Shown here in pieces: positions 26,488-36,000 of a stretch of DNA of 64,000 nucleotides (positions within the stretch are counted from its first letter, which is position 1; each line of letters opens with the position of its first letter). The notes beneath the pieces are model-generated. The model worked only from the letters and a program-made list of their open reading frames with translations, was not told the DNA's origin and made no database searches. A program made the translations under genes and the position numbers. The DNA comes from Microbulbifer rhizosphaerae (GTDB taxonomy: Bacteria > Pseudomonadota > Gammaproteobacteria > Pseudomonadales > Cellvibrionaceae): positions 91,190 through 155,189 of the forward strand of contig NZ_JACHWZ010000004.1 in the NCBI RefSeq assembly GCF_014191725.1. Reading direction: 5' to 3'.

Positions 26488-27174
26488 ATGTCCCACGGGA
26501 ATCATCAGGATCGTCTGAACGAATCGCTATCGGCACTGATGGATGGCGAGGCCGGTGAACTGGAGCTGCAGCGTCTGCTGAAAGCCAGTGCGGCATCCAA
26601 AGAGGTGGGCGAACGCTGGTCCCGCTACCAGTTGGCCGCCAATGTGCTGCGCGGCGAGCGGGTGGCGTCGGTCGACCGCAGTTTGGCGGCGAATATCTCC
26701 GCGGCCATCGCACAGGAGGAGCCCCTCTCCCAATCGCACGGTGAGGGGAGCGCGGCGAATGCCCACGCGGCGCGGGGCCGCTGGCGGCGCTCCCTGTCCC
26801 GCGGCGCAGTAGCCGCAACCGTGGCCTTTGCCGCTATCCTCGGCGTGCAACAGCTTTCCCAACCCCAGCCCGGCGGTGACCTGGTTGCCAGCGGGGCCGA
26901 ACGCCCCGAACAGCAGCCGGTGCAGTCCCTGCCGCAGCCCAGTGGCTTCTATGTTCCGACACCCAATACCCGTACGGTGAGCACCGCGGCTCCGCGCCTG
27001 GTGCCCGACAACCCGGTCGCCGGCCAGGCCCAGTTCCACCAGGCACCCCCTCCCGAGCTGATGCGCCACCTGAACCGGGTAATGATCCAACACTCCGAGC
27101 AGGCCGCGCACATCGGCAGCCAGGGCATGGTGCCTTTTGCCCGTGCCACCTACGGCGAACAGAGCGGACAGTAG
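26488..27174 (+). CDS. rseA: Anti-sigma-E factor RseA/MucA
   Basis: RseA spans the inner membrane and holds RpoE inactive until cleaved by DegS and RseP. The 228-residue product has the N-terminal cytosolic sigma-binding domain (RLNESLSALMDGEAGELELQRLL and WSRYQLAANVLRGE), one transmembrane helix near residues 105-125 (AVAATVAFAAILGVQQL) and a Pro- and Gln-rich periplasmic part ending in AARATYGEQSGQ-like sequence. The start ATG follows AAGAGGCTC. It lies 169 bases after rpoE, a wider gap than usual. Confidence 0.92.
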   Translation: MSHGNHQDRLNESLSALMDGEAGELELQRLLKASAASKEVGERWSRYQLAANVLRGERVASVDRSLAANISAAIAQEEPLSQSHGEGSAANAHAARGRWRRSLSRGAVAATVAFAAILGVQQLSQPQPGGDLVASGAERPEQQPVQSLPQPSGFYVPTPNTRTVSTAAPRLVPDNPVAGQAQFHQAPPPELMRHLNRVMIQHSEQAAHIGSQGMVPFARATYGEQSGQ

Positions 27175-27179
27175 CGGCG

Positions 27180-28127
27180 ATGCATTCTGTGGGATACATG
27201 CGAAAAGCCAACAGCGTGCTGTTGGCTTTGTTGTTACTGGTACCGGTCGCCCGCGCCAGCGAGGAACAGAGGCAACCGGAGGAATCGGAGCAACTGGAGC
27301 ACTGGCTGGGCAAACTCTCGCGAGCAGTGACCGAATTGGAGTACCGCGGCCTGGTGACTTTCGAACACGCGGGAATGCTGGAGACCCTGCAGGTTGTGCA
27401 CGCGGTGCGTAACGGCGAACAGATTGAGCGGGTGCGCTACCTGAGCGGCGAACCGCGCGAACTGGTCAGCCGCGGCTTCAGTGCAAACTGCCGGCGCGGG
27501 GACAATCCGATGGCGCGGGCCGCACTCTGGAGCAAAGCCGGGCAGGCAGATGTTCAAAACGCCTATCAATTCTTTTTGCACGGTGAAGAGCGTATTGCCG
27601 ACCGCGACGCAGTAGTGATTGAAGCGCGGCCCCGCGACAAACACCGCCTTGGTATGGTGGTCAGTCTGGACCGGGAGACGGGCCTGCCGCTGAAGTCCAT
27701 GCTGGTAGGCGAGCGGGGCCGGGTGCTGGAGCGCTACCAGTTTGTACGGCTGGATCTCTCCCCCCTTCCTGACAGCGCGCTGAAACCTCAGTCCGCCAGC
27801 GCTCGCCGGATCGACAACAGCGGCGCTTGCGCCACGGCGCAGAGCCGCTGGCAACTGCGATGGATACCCGATGGCTTCAAGTCCGTGGCCATCCACACGC
27901 TGCCGGACGGCGACATGCTGGTGTTCAGCGATGGTCTCAGCGTCTTTAGCGTCTTCGTGCAGCAGTTGGGCCGGGAGCTGGAGTTCAAGGGGCGCGCTAT
28001 CCGCGGTGCTACCGTAGCCTATATGGATCGCTTCGAAGTGGACGACACCCAGTATACCGTGACCGTGGTGGGCGAGATTCCCGACGACACCGCGCGATTG
28101 CTGGCGCGCGCGGTGTCGTCCAAATGA
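27180..28127 (+). CDS. rseB: Sigma-E regulatory protein RseB/MucB
   Basis: RseB is a periplasmic sensor that binds RseA and blocks its cleavage until mislocalised lipopolysaccharide or outer-membrane protein signals appear. The 315-residue product has a signal peptide (ANSVLLALLLLVPVARAS), a LolA-like lipid-binding domain (about residues 35-195, LEYRGLVTFEHAGMLETLQ and ERVRYLSGEPREL) and a smaller C-terminal domain (from about 215, WQLRWIPDGFKSVA). The first ATG is used; another lies 18 bases later. It overlaps rseC by four bases (ATGA). Confidence 0.93.
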   Translation: MHSVGYMRKANSVLLALLLLVPVARASEEQRQPEESEQLEHWLGKLSRAVTELEYRGLVTFEHAGMLETLQVVHAVRNGEQIERVRYLSGEPRELVSRGFSANCRRGDNPMARAALWSKAGQADVQNAYQFFLHGEERIADRDAVVIEARPRDKHRLGMVVSLDRETGLPLKSMLVGERGRVLERYQFVRLDLSPLPDSALKPQSASARRIDNSGACATAQSRWQLRWIPDGFKSVAIHTLPDGDMLVFSDGLSVFSVFVQQLGRELEFKGRAIRGATVAYMDRFEVDDTQYTVTVVGEIPDDTARLLARAVSSK

Positions 28128-28573
28128 TCGAAGAGCGCGGTCGCATCGTGGCCGTTGAGGCTGACGCTGTGTGGGTGGAAACCATTCAGCGCAGCGGCTG
28201 CCACGGCTGTGCCGCGAAGCCTGGGTGTGGCACCGGCCTGCTGGAGGACTACTGGGCCAGGGCGTCGCGTATTCGCGTGGCGCTCGACGGCCGCGATCCC
28301 GGGCGCATCTCCCTCGATGATTCCGCCGTGATCGGCATTGCCGAAAAGACGCTGGCTGGCGGTGCGTTGCTGGTGTATCTCCTGCCTTTGATTTCGTTAT
28401 TGCTGGCTGCACTGGCCGGAGAGAGGCTGGCCGGAGAAACCGGTGCCATTGCCGGTGCCGTGCTGGGTTTGATCGCCAGCGCTGTGCTGGTGCGCCTGTA
28501 CAGTCGCCGCCACGCCGCCAATCCCGCCTTTGCCCCGCAGCTGCTGCATATCGAACCCGCCTCTCGCCACTGA
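28124..28573 (+). CDS. rseC: Sigma-E regulatory protein RseC/MucC
   Basis: A 149-residue inner-membrane protein. The N-terminal cytosolic part has a four-cysteine cluster CHGCAAKPGC plus a nearby Cys pattern typical of RseC, which in some bacteria supports iron-sulfur sensing or the Rnf/SoxR reducing system. Two transmembrane helices follow (about residues 80-125). Its ATG overlaps the rseB stop. In pseudomonads mucD would follow; here the next gene is a xylanase. Confidence 0.9.
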   Translation: MIEERGRIVAVEADAVWVETIQRSGCHGCAAKPGCGTGLLEDYWARASRIRVALDGRDPGRISLDDSAVIGIAEKTLAGGALLVYLLPLISLLLAALAGERLAGETGAIAGAVLGLIASAVLVRLYSRRHAANPAFAPQLLHIEPASRH

Positions 28574-28732
28574 CTTCTCTCCTGTTCACCGCATGGTGGA
28601 TGCCGTTGTCGCTCCATGTGTGGACGCTCTGCTGATTCCTGCTATTTGAGGAACTCAGCGCCAAAATAACTGACACCATGCTTTTTTCGGGGCAACTTGC
28701 TTGACGGGCGTAACATATCGGTTCAATTTAAA

Positions 28733-28746
28733 TGATAGCGCTACCA
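28733..28746. promoter_or_regulatory. LacI-type operator candidate 1 upstream of the xylanase
   Basis: TGATAGCGCTACCA has the central palindrome TAGCGCTA and the T-G-[AG]-T/A-[CT]-C-A flanks expected for LacI/GalR-family operators. It lies 136 bases before the xylanase start. Confidence 0.6.
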
Positions 28747-28828
28747 ACTCGTTGCGTCAGATTTATCCCCTGTTGTTTTCCACGCTATTCCTATGCTTTT
28801 TGTACACAAAGTTCGGAGAATCGGTTGG

Positions 28829-28842
28829 TGGTAGCGTTACCA
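28829..28842. promoter_or_regulatory. LacI-type operator candidate 2 upstream of the xylanase
   Basis: TGGTAGCGTTACCA is a second near-perfect palindrome with the same TGGTAGCG half-site, 40 bases before the xylanase start and 96 bases from the first copy, about nine helical turns. Paired sites at this distance could support DNA looping. No LacI-family gene lies in the window. Confidence 0.65.
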
Positions 28843-28881
28843 TATTAACTGACTAATAATATAAATAGGCAAGGTGGCCCA

Positions 28882-30549
28882 ATGAAAATCCTATTCAGAT
28901 TCATACTGCTGCTGTCCGGTATTCTATCGGCTGCGCAGGCGTTTGCTTCGTTTAGTTGTAGCGTGGTCCCGAATGTCTGGGGCAGTGGTTACCAGTTGGA
29001 TGTGACGGTGACCAACGACGGCCCGGATACCATCGACGGCTGGACCGTGCAGCTCGACTTCGGCGAGCCGGCCAATGTCACCAGCAGTTGGAACGTCATC
29101 AAAAACGGGGGCGACACGGCGACGCCGTCGTTCAGCAACTGCTGTGCCTGGAACGGCAACCTGGCGGCGGGGGAGAGTACCACTTTCGGTTTCCAGGGCA
29201 TCCACGACGGCAGCTTCGAACTGCCCAGCTGTGCCGGCGATGGCGATCCAGGCGGCAGTTCGTCTTCCAGCTCTTCGAGCAGTTCCAGCAGCTCTTCAAG
29301 TTCGAGCAGTTCGTCCGGTTCCGGCGGCAATATGATTGTGGTGCGGGCGCGCGGAACCACTGGCACGGAGTCCATCACCCTGGCGGTGGGCGGCAGTCCG
29401 GTGCAAACCTGGACGCTTTCCACTGCTATGGAGGACTATTCGGCGGCCACGGCTCTGGACGGTGACATCACAGTGGAATTCACCAACGACGACGGCGCCG
29501 ATCGGGATGTGCAGCTGGATTTCATCCAGGTCAACGGCGATATCCGCCAAGCCGAGAACCAGAGTGTAAATACCGGTGTCTGGGGCAACAACCAGTGCGG
29601 CGGCGGTTCGAACAGCGAGTGGCTGCACTGCAACGGCCTCATCAATTTTGGTCTGGTTTCCGGATCGGGTTCATCGTCATCATCGAGCAGCAGCTCAGGT
29701 GGTGGCTTGCCCGACTTCTTCGTGGGCAACATCACCACCTTTGGGCAGGTCCGGTCCGACTTTGTCCAGTTCTGGGACCAGATTACGCCTGAAAATGAAG
29801 GCAAGTGGGGTTCAGTGGAGGGAACCAGAGATGTCTACAACTGGAGCGGCCTGGACGCGGTATATAACTATGCCCAGGAACACAACATACCGTTCAAGCA
29901 ACACACGATGGTGTGGGGAAGCCAAGCCCCGGGCTGGATCAATAATCTGAGCCCCGCGGAGCAGCGGCAGGAAATCGAGGAGTGGATTCGCGATTTCTGT
30001 GCGCGCTACCCGGATACGGCCATGATTGACGTGGTGAACGAGTCCACGCCGGGGCATGCGCCGGCCGCGTATGCGCAAAGTGCCTTCGGCAACGACTGGA
30101 TTATCGAGTCGTTCCGGTTGGCCCGGCGGTACTGCCCGAACGCCACGCTGATCCTTAACGATTACAATGTTCTGAGCTGGAACACCACAGAGTTTATCGA
30201 GATGGCGAGGCCCGCTGTCAACGCCGGCGTGGTGGACGCTATCGGTGTGCAGGCGCACGGTCTCGAGGGCTGGTCCTTATCGGATCTGGAGAACAACCTG
30301 AACCGGGTGGCGGCGCTGGGATTGCCGATTTACGTCTCCGAGTACGACGTCGCGGAAACCAACGATCAAACACAGCTCCAGATCATGCAGACACAGTTCC
30401 CTATGTTCTACAACCATCCGTCGGTGGCGGGGATCACTCTGTGGGGTTACGTGGTCAACGGAACCTGGGTCACCGGCAGTGGCCTTATTCATGAAAATGG
30501 GACTCCGCGTCCGGCCATGACCTGGCTGATGGATTTCCTGAATAGATAA
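28882..30549 (+). CDS. Secreted GH10 endo-xylanase with CBM2 and CBM60-like modules
   Basis: A 555-residue endo-1,4-beta-xylanase. A signal peptide (FRFILLLSGILSAAQAFA) is followed by a CBM2-like module (about 24-120, WGSGYQLDVTVTNDG and paired cysteines), a poly-serine linker (about 125-150), a CBM60/CBM36-like calcium-dependent xylan-binding module (about 152-262), a short second Ser linker, and a GH10 domain to the end. The acid/base is Glu387 in DVVNES and the nucleophile Glu487 in YVSEYD. Poly-serine linkers are typical of Cellvibrionaceae-type degraders. AAGGTGG at 28871-28877 precedes the ATG; two LacI-type operators and a terminator frame the gene as a single unit. Confidence 0.93.
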   Translation: MKILFRFILLLSGILSAAQAFASFSCSVVPNVWGSGYQLDVTVTNDGPDTIDGWTVQLDFGEPANVTSSWNVIKNGGDTATPSFSNCCAWNGNLAAGESTTFGFQGIHDGSFELPSCAGDGDPGGSSSSSSSSSSSSSSSSSSSSGSGGNMIVVRARGTTGTESITLAVGGSPVQTWTLSTAMEDYSAATALDGDITVEFTNDDGADRDVQLDFIQVNGDIRQAENQSVNTGVWGNNQCGGGSNSEWLHCNGLINFGLVSGSGSSSSSSSSSGGGLPDFFVGNITTFGQVRSDFVQFWDQITPENEGKWGSVEGTRDVYNWSGLDAVYNYAQEHNIPFKQHTMVWGSQAPGWINNLSPAEQRQEIEEWIRDFCARYPDTAMIDVVNESTPGHAPAAYAQSAFGNDWIIESFRLARRYCPNATLILNDYNVLSWNTTEFIEMARPAVNAGVVDAIGVQAHGLEGWSLSDLENNLNRVAALGLPIYVSEYDVAETNDQTQLQIMQTQFPMFYNHPSVAGITLWGYVVNGTWVTGSGLIHENGTPRPAMTWLMDFLNR

Positions 30550-30607
30550 GTTTTTATCGGAACGCAGGTGGTACTCTACCGATAGATAAAATCGCCTCTC
30601 AAAAAAG

Positions 30608-30641
30608 AAGCAGCGCCCTTATTACAAAGGGCGCTGCTTTT
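30608..30641 (+). terminator. Intrinsic terminator after the xylanase
   Basis: A perfect 13-bp stem (AAGCAGCGCCCTT at 30608-30620 with AAGGGCGCTGCTT at 30627-30639) with a six-base loop and a short T run. It isolates the xylanase from the next gene. Confidence 0.9.
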
Positions 30642-30774
30642 GCCGCGCAGTGGATTCTCAATAAGAAGGGGGGCTGCGCCGCCCACCACGAACTCCGTGC
30701 CAGACTACGGATTTCCTCCCGCCACTGACTCCCTCTCCTAAACTGTTATTTCCAGGGAATTTGGAGGTGAGTCT

Positions 30775-31722
30775 ATGCGCGCCCGCTGCTACGCGGAGAG
30801 TTGGCCCCTGCGCACGGCATTCGTGATTTCCCGCGGCGCGCGCACCGAGGCCCGGGTGGTCGTGGTGGAAGTGACCGGGGAAGGAGTGACCGGCGTCGGC
30901 GAGTGCACCCCTTACGCGCGCTACGGTGAGAGCGCCGACTCGGTGATTGCCCAATTAGAGAAAGTGCTGCCGGAAGTATCCCGCGGGCTGGGCCGCCGTC
31001 AATTGCAACCTCGCATGCCTGCCGGAGCCGCACGCAATGCGCTGGACTGTGCGCTGGCGGACTGGGAGGCGAAGCGCAACGGTGCCGCACACCCAGGGCC
31101 CGATTCCCTACCCACGGTGCAGACCCTGACGATCGACACCCCCGCGGCCATGGCCGCGGCGGCGGGGATTGCCGTGGGGCAGGGCGCCGGTGCTTTGAAA
31201 CTGAAACTGGACGACCGCCAAGTGCTGGAGCGGGTCGCAGCGGTGCGCGGCGCCGCGCCGCGCGCGCAATTAGTGATCGACGCCAATGAGGCCTGGCGTA
31301 CGGAAACCCTGGAGGAGCGCTGCCAGCAGCTACTGGGTTTGGGAGTGACCATGCTGGAACAGCCCCTGCCCGCGGACGACGACGCCTTTCTTGCCAGTTT
31401 CTCCCACCCGCTGCCGATCTGTGCCGACGAGAGCTGTCACACCCGCGCCGACCTGCCGCGCCTGCGCGGCCGCTACGAAATGGTCAACATCAAATTGGAC
31501 AAGACCGGCGGTATCACCGAGGCGCTGGCCCTGGCGGAAGAGGCCGGGCATCAGGGCTTCCAACTGATGCTCGGATGCATGCTGTGCACCTCGCGGGCTA
31601 TCCGCGCGGCCTGGCCGCTGGGGGAGAAAGTGCGCTTTCTCGACCTGGACGGTCCCACCTGGCTGGCAAAGGATGTACAACCGTCATTGCGCTTTGCCGG
31701 TGGCCGGGTTTACTGGGTTTGA
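30775..31722 (+). CDS. L-Ala-D/L-Glu (dipeptide) epimerase, enolase superfamily
   Basis: A 315-residue enolase-superfamily enzyme of the AE-epimerase type (E. coli YcjG), which turns L-Ala-D-Glu from murein into L-Ala-L-Glu for reuse. It has the substrate-binding N-terminal cap (GVTGVGECTPYARYGES), the KxK base pair in LKLKLDD, metal ligands in IDANEAW and CADESCH, and NIKLDKTGG. The E. coli homologue sits beside mpaA; here mpaA is 15 kb downstream on the other strand with the efflux and halogenation genes in between. The exact dipeptide range is unknown. Confidence 0.88.
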   Translation: MRARCYAESWPLRTAFVISRGARTEARVVVVEVTGEGVTGVGECTPYARYGESADSVIAQLEKVLPEVSRGLGRRQLQPRMPAGAARNALDCALADWEAKRNGAAHPGPDSLPTVQTLTIDTPAAMAAAAGIAVGQGAGALKLKLDDRQVLERVAAVRGAAPRAQLVIDANEAWRTETLEERCQQLLGLGVTMLEQPLPADDDAFLASFSHPLPICADESCHTRADLPRLRGRYEMVNIKLDKTGGITEALALAEEAGHQGFQLMLGCMLCTSRAIRAAWPLGEKVRFLDLDGPTWLAKDVQPSLRFAGGRVYWV

Positions 31723-31731
31723 CTCTCCGTC

Positions 31732-31755
31732 GACATCCGTTGAGGAGCGGATGTC
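31732..31755 (+). other. Hairpin after the epimerase gene
   Basis: GACATCCG (31732-31739) and CGGATGTC (31748-31755) form a perfect 8-bp stem ten bases after the stop codon. No T tract follows, so terminator function is doubtful. Confidence 0.4.
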
Positions 31756-31861
31756 ATGCTCGTGGATGACACTGGTGATCAATCAGTTCTCCTGAAAAAT
31801 TCCCCATTTCCGAAAAGATGGCGCGCTAATAAACCTGTGTAAGGTGGGTTTGATTGCGAGT

Positions 31862-31901
31862 TTAATCAAATGATTATATGTTCGCTTAATCATTTGATTA
31901 A
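31862..31901. promoter_or_regulatory. Operator-like inverted repeat before the RND efflux operon
   Basis: TTAATCAAATGATTA (31862-31876) and TTAATCATTTGATTAA (31886-31901) are inverted copies of each other, and each is also nearly palindromic (TAATCA-N2-TGATTA). A candidate promoter overlaps them: TTGATT at 31850-31855 and TTATAT at 31874-31879, spacer 18. The position just before the operon suggests this is the binding site of the TetR-family repressor encoded at its end. Confidence 0.68.
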
Positions 31902-31912
31902 GAGATTGAACG

Positions 31913-33067
31913 ATGAGTGACTGCAGAGCGCGTTACAGCCACTTCCCACCTGCATGGCCGGGGGTTTTTGCACTGGCGAGTATCATATTTCTGTTGGTGG
32001 CCTGCTCCCGCTCCGCCGAGGAAACCGCGGTCGCGCCGCCGCTGCGGGTGGTGGACACGGCGCTGGTACAGAATGTCGGCGCGGAGCGGGTGGTGACCCT
32101 GTCCGGACGCGTGCGGGCGGCCGAACAATCGGCGCTGAGCTTCGAGGTAAATGGCGAGATCGAGAACCTGTCGGTGGATGTGGGGGATCCGGTCGAGGTC
32201 GGCCAAGTTCTGGCGCAGTTGGACGACACGCGTTATCAGCTGGCCCATGCGCTGACGGTTTCCAATGAGGCCGAGGCCCTCGCTACTTTCCACGAGCGCA
32301 AGCTGGATTATGAGCGCCAGCGCAAGCTGATCGATCGTGGAGTGGTGAGCCAGGCGAGGCTGGACAGCGCCAAGGCCGCGATGGACACGGCCCGCTCCCG
32401 GTACGAATCGGCCAGGGTGTCCCGCAGGATGGCGGAGCGCGATCTCCGGCTGACCAAATTGAAGTCCCCGTTTGCCGGCTCGATCAGCCGGCGGTATGTG
32501 GAGCCCTCTGAGCGGGTCAATTCCAACCAGGTCATCCTGGAGGTGATCTCCGATCGCCAGGGATTTGAGATAGAGACCAGTGTGCCGGAGAACCTGATTG
32601 GCGAGCTGGATGTGCAAGTGCTCCAGTCCATTGCTCTCCCGGCAGTCGGGGTCGCCAATATCCCCGCCCGTGTCCGGCATATCGGCACCCAACCGGAGTC
32701 CTCCAACAATTACCCGGTGGTGCTGCTGGTGGAACAGTCGGTGGGGGGGATCAGGTCCGGTATGACTGCGGAAGTCCGCCTCACGTTTGCCGACCGATCC
32801 GCTGCGAACGCCGTCAGGGCAGGGCAGCTGGCGGTTCCATTGACGGCCCTGGTTTACGGTGCCGGCGAGAGTGCCCACGTGTTGCGGGTATCAAAGGAGG
32901 GGCAGTTGGAGCGCATAGAGGTGCGGGTCGTTTCACTGGGGGAACAGAGTGCAACAGTTAGCGGAGAGCTTTCCGCCGGCGACCGTGTGGTTGCCCGGGG
33001 AGTGGAGTTTGTCTCCGCCGGAGATCTGGTGGCGGTGCTGGGGCAGGGCCCCGAGCGGTTTAATTGA
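31913..33067 (+). CDS. RND efflux periplasmic adaptor (membrane-fusion) lipoprotein
   Basis: A 384-residue adaptor subunit. The N-terminus has a lipoprotein signal ending LLVAC (lipid Cys near residue 30). The lipoyl-like half motifs (SGRVRAAEQSALSFEVNGEI and GDPVEVGQVLAQLDDTRYQ near 60-110), a coiled-coil hairpin (about 115-175, rich in Glu, Arg and Ala) and SPFAGSISRRYVEPSERVNS follow, then the beta-barrel. It starts the adaptor-pump-TetR operon and stops nine bases before the pump gene. No outer-membrane channel gene is nearby, so a TolC-type partner elsewhere is expected. Confidence 0.92.
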   Translation: MSDCRARYSHFPPAWPGVFALASIIFLLVACSRSAEETAVAPPLRVVDTALVQNVGAERVVTLSGRVRAAEQSALSFEVNGEIENLSVDVGDPVEVGQVLAQLDDTRYQLAHALTVSNEAEALATFHERKLDYERQRKLIDRGVVSQARLDSAKAAMDTARSRYESARVSRRMAERDLRLTKLKSPFAGSISRRYVEPSERVNSNQVILEVISDRQGFEIETSVPENLIGELDVQVLQSIALPAVGVANIPARVRHIGTQPESSNNYPVVLLVEQSVGGIRSGMTAEVRLTFADRSAANAVRAGQLAVPLTALVYGAGESAHVLRVSKEGQLERIEVRVVSLGEQSATVSGELSAGDRVVARGVEFVSAGDLVAVLGQGPERFN

Positions 33068-33076
33068 GGGCGACCC

Positions 33077-36000
33077 ATGAATCTGTCCCAGTTGGCTTTT
33101 CGCTACCGCCCGGTTGTTCTTCTGGCCACGGTATTGATGGTGGTCTACGGCGCATTCAATTACTTTTCCCTGCCTGCGCGGGAAGATCCAAAGATCACTA
33201 TTCGGGAGGCGGTGATCAGCACCATGCACCCGGGGCTTCCGGCGGAGCAGGTGGAAGAATATATAACCAAACCACTGGAAGAGCGGGTGCGGGCCCTGGG
33301 AGAGGTGAAAAGAGTCCGTTCCACCTCCATGCATGGCCGTTCACTGATTCATGTCGAGATTCACTACAACTATTTCGATCTCGACCAGATCTGGGAGAAG
33401 GTGCGCAAGCAGATAGGCTTCGCCGAAGCGGAGTTGCCGGAGGGGACCCAAACCCCGGTGCTGAACGATGAGTTTGGTGATGTGGCGGTGGTGACTGCTG
33501 CTCTGACCGCTGAGGATTTTTCCCAGGCAGAGCAGTTGGAGATGGCCGAGCATATCCGTACCCGGCTATACGCCATCGAAGGCACCAAACGGGTGGAGCT
33601 ATTGGGAGTCCAACCTCAACGAATTTATATCGATCTGCCGAAGGCCCGATTCGCGGAATTGGGCCTGTCGCCCACCGAACTCGCTTCCCAATTGCAGGCA
33701 CGCAACGTACTGCCGCCGGCCGGTACTATCGAGACTGGTGAACAGCGCTTTGTTTTGCAGGTATCCGGCGAATACCGCAGCCTGAGTGAGCTGGAGCGGG
33801 CCGAGATCGAACTCTCCGGTGGCCGTGGAACCGTTCGCCTGGGAGATATAGGGGCTGTGAAACGGGGTTACATGGAGCCGGTGGAGCAATCGGCTTATTT
33901 CAATGGGCGACGGGCTATCGTATTTGCGGTCTCGATGCTCGACGATTACAGCGTACTGGATTATGGGCAGCTAGTAGCGGAGACACTGGAAGGTATCCGC
34001 ACCACCCTGCCTGCGGGCTACAGGCTGGAGATCATGACTTTCCAGGCCGATCAGGTGGCAAGTGCCGTTTACGGCGTCAGTGCCAGTGTCATCCAGACTC
34101 TGGTGATTGTACTTGGGGTCGTGGTGTTATTCCTCGGTGTGCGCACTGGGCTCATTGTCGGCTCCATTATTCCTGTAGTTATGTTGATCACCCTGGCGGT
34201 CATGGGCTTTATGGACCTGACCCTGGAACGTATGAGTCTGGCTACCTTGGTTATTTCCCTCGGTTTGCTGGTGGACAATGCCATAGTAATCGCTGAGGAT
34301 TTCAAAACCCGCGTTGCGGGTGGCTGTTCCAGAGATGAGGCTCTCCGGCAGACCGGTGGAGAATTAGCGGTTCCCCTGCTTTCATCTTCCCTCACCACTA
34401 TTCTGGTGTTTCTTCCGTTGATGCTGGCGAAGCACGAAGCCGGTGAATATGCGCGTTCGATTTCCATCGTCATCGCAATCACTCTGCTGGCCTCCTGGTT
34501 GTTGTCACTGACGGTGACACCGGTGCTTTGTCACCGTTTTCTGAAAATATCCGATAACAAGATAGATGGGCAAAAATCAGCGGAAAGTATTTCCGATCGC
34601 CTGTTCCGCGCGATGTCGAGCCGCTACGAACGAAGACTCAGATGGGTGATGCGCCACCGTCCAGCGTTTCTGCTATTCATGCTGTTGATGCTGATCTGCG
34701 GTGTCAGCCTGATGATGCTGGTTCCCAAGAAATTCTTCCCCGATTCCGACCGGAGTCAAGTTCTGGTCTATATAGATTTCCCATCGGCGATCTCGGCAAC
34801 AGAAGCGGATCGCAAGGTCCAGGCTATCAGCGCCAGATTGCGCGACGATCCCGAGCTGGTTCCGAAAATCACCGGAATTGCGGCCTACGCCGGCTTTGGT
34901 GGCCCGAGGTTTGTGCTGTCCCTGACACCGATAGATCCTGCAACTAACAAAGGTTTTATGGTACTCAATGTGCGGGAACGTCAGCAGGTGGACGAAGTTA
35001 TCTGGTCTGTACGCAGTATTTTGCAGCAGGAATTTCCGGGAATTGCATCGCAAGTCACCAAGATGTTTCTCGGTCCTTCGGACAGCACTGTATTGGAAGT
35101 GCAGGTCAAGGGACCCGATCGGGAAGTACTTTTCTCCACTGCAAAGAGTGTCGAGACTATTTTTAATGCTGTACCCGGAGCATTGGACGTAAAGCAGAGC
35201 TGGGAAGCGCGTATTCCTTCACTGAAGGTGGAGGTGGATCAGGCGCAGGCCCGAAATGCCGGCCTGACTTCCAGCGATATAGCACGTTCCCTGCGCGGTG
35301 CCATTAACGGTTATCAGCTCAGTCAATACCGTGAAGGCGAACGCATTATTCCCATTGTGTTGCGATACGAGGATGAGGAGCGTGCAAGCCTGCAGCGGCT
35401 CAGATCTCTTATCGTCTATCCTCTGGAGCGGCCGGGGGAAGGCGTCCCTCTTAATCAGGTGGCCAATGTAAAACTAGGAAACAGTTACTCTCGTATCGAC
35501 AGGGATAATCTTGTACGCAGTATCACTATTCAAGGGCGAAATGGCCGCATGACGGCGGAAGACGTGGTGCCGGAAGTCCAACCAAAACTGGACGCGCTGC
35601 AGGCAGAGCTACCGCCGGGACACTGGATTGAATTCGAAGGTGTTGTGGCTGAGTCTGCCGAGGGAAAAGCCGCTATGTCCGCAAACATGCCTGTCTGCTT
35701 GGGTTTGATCTTTATTCTGTTGGTGGCCCAGTTCAACTCCTTTAGGCGGCCGTTGTTGATCCTGTCCACCATTCCATTGATTGTCATCGGGGTAGCTCTG
35801 GGCCTGCTTTGCATGCGTGCGAATTTCGGCTTTATGGTGCTGTTGGGAATTTACAGTTTGGCCGGAATAATCATCAACAACGCTATAGTGCTGATTGATC
35901 GTATCGATATCGATCGGCAGGATACGGCACTCACAATGTTCGAAGCAGTGATTCGAGCATCGGTACGCCGCTTGCGTCCCATCGTAATGTCAACAGTCAC

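Noticed and set aside
28701..28733. TTGACG plus an AT-rich -10 as the xylanase promoter
   Set aside because: Spacing to any -10-like word is 15 or 21 bases, so no firm promoter call was made.
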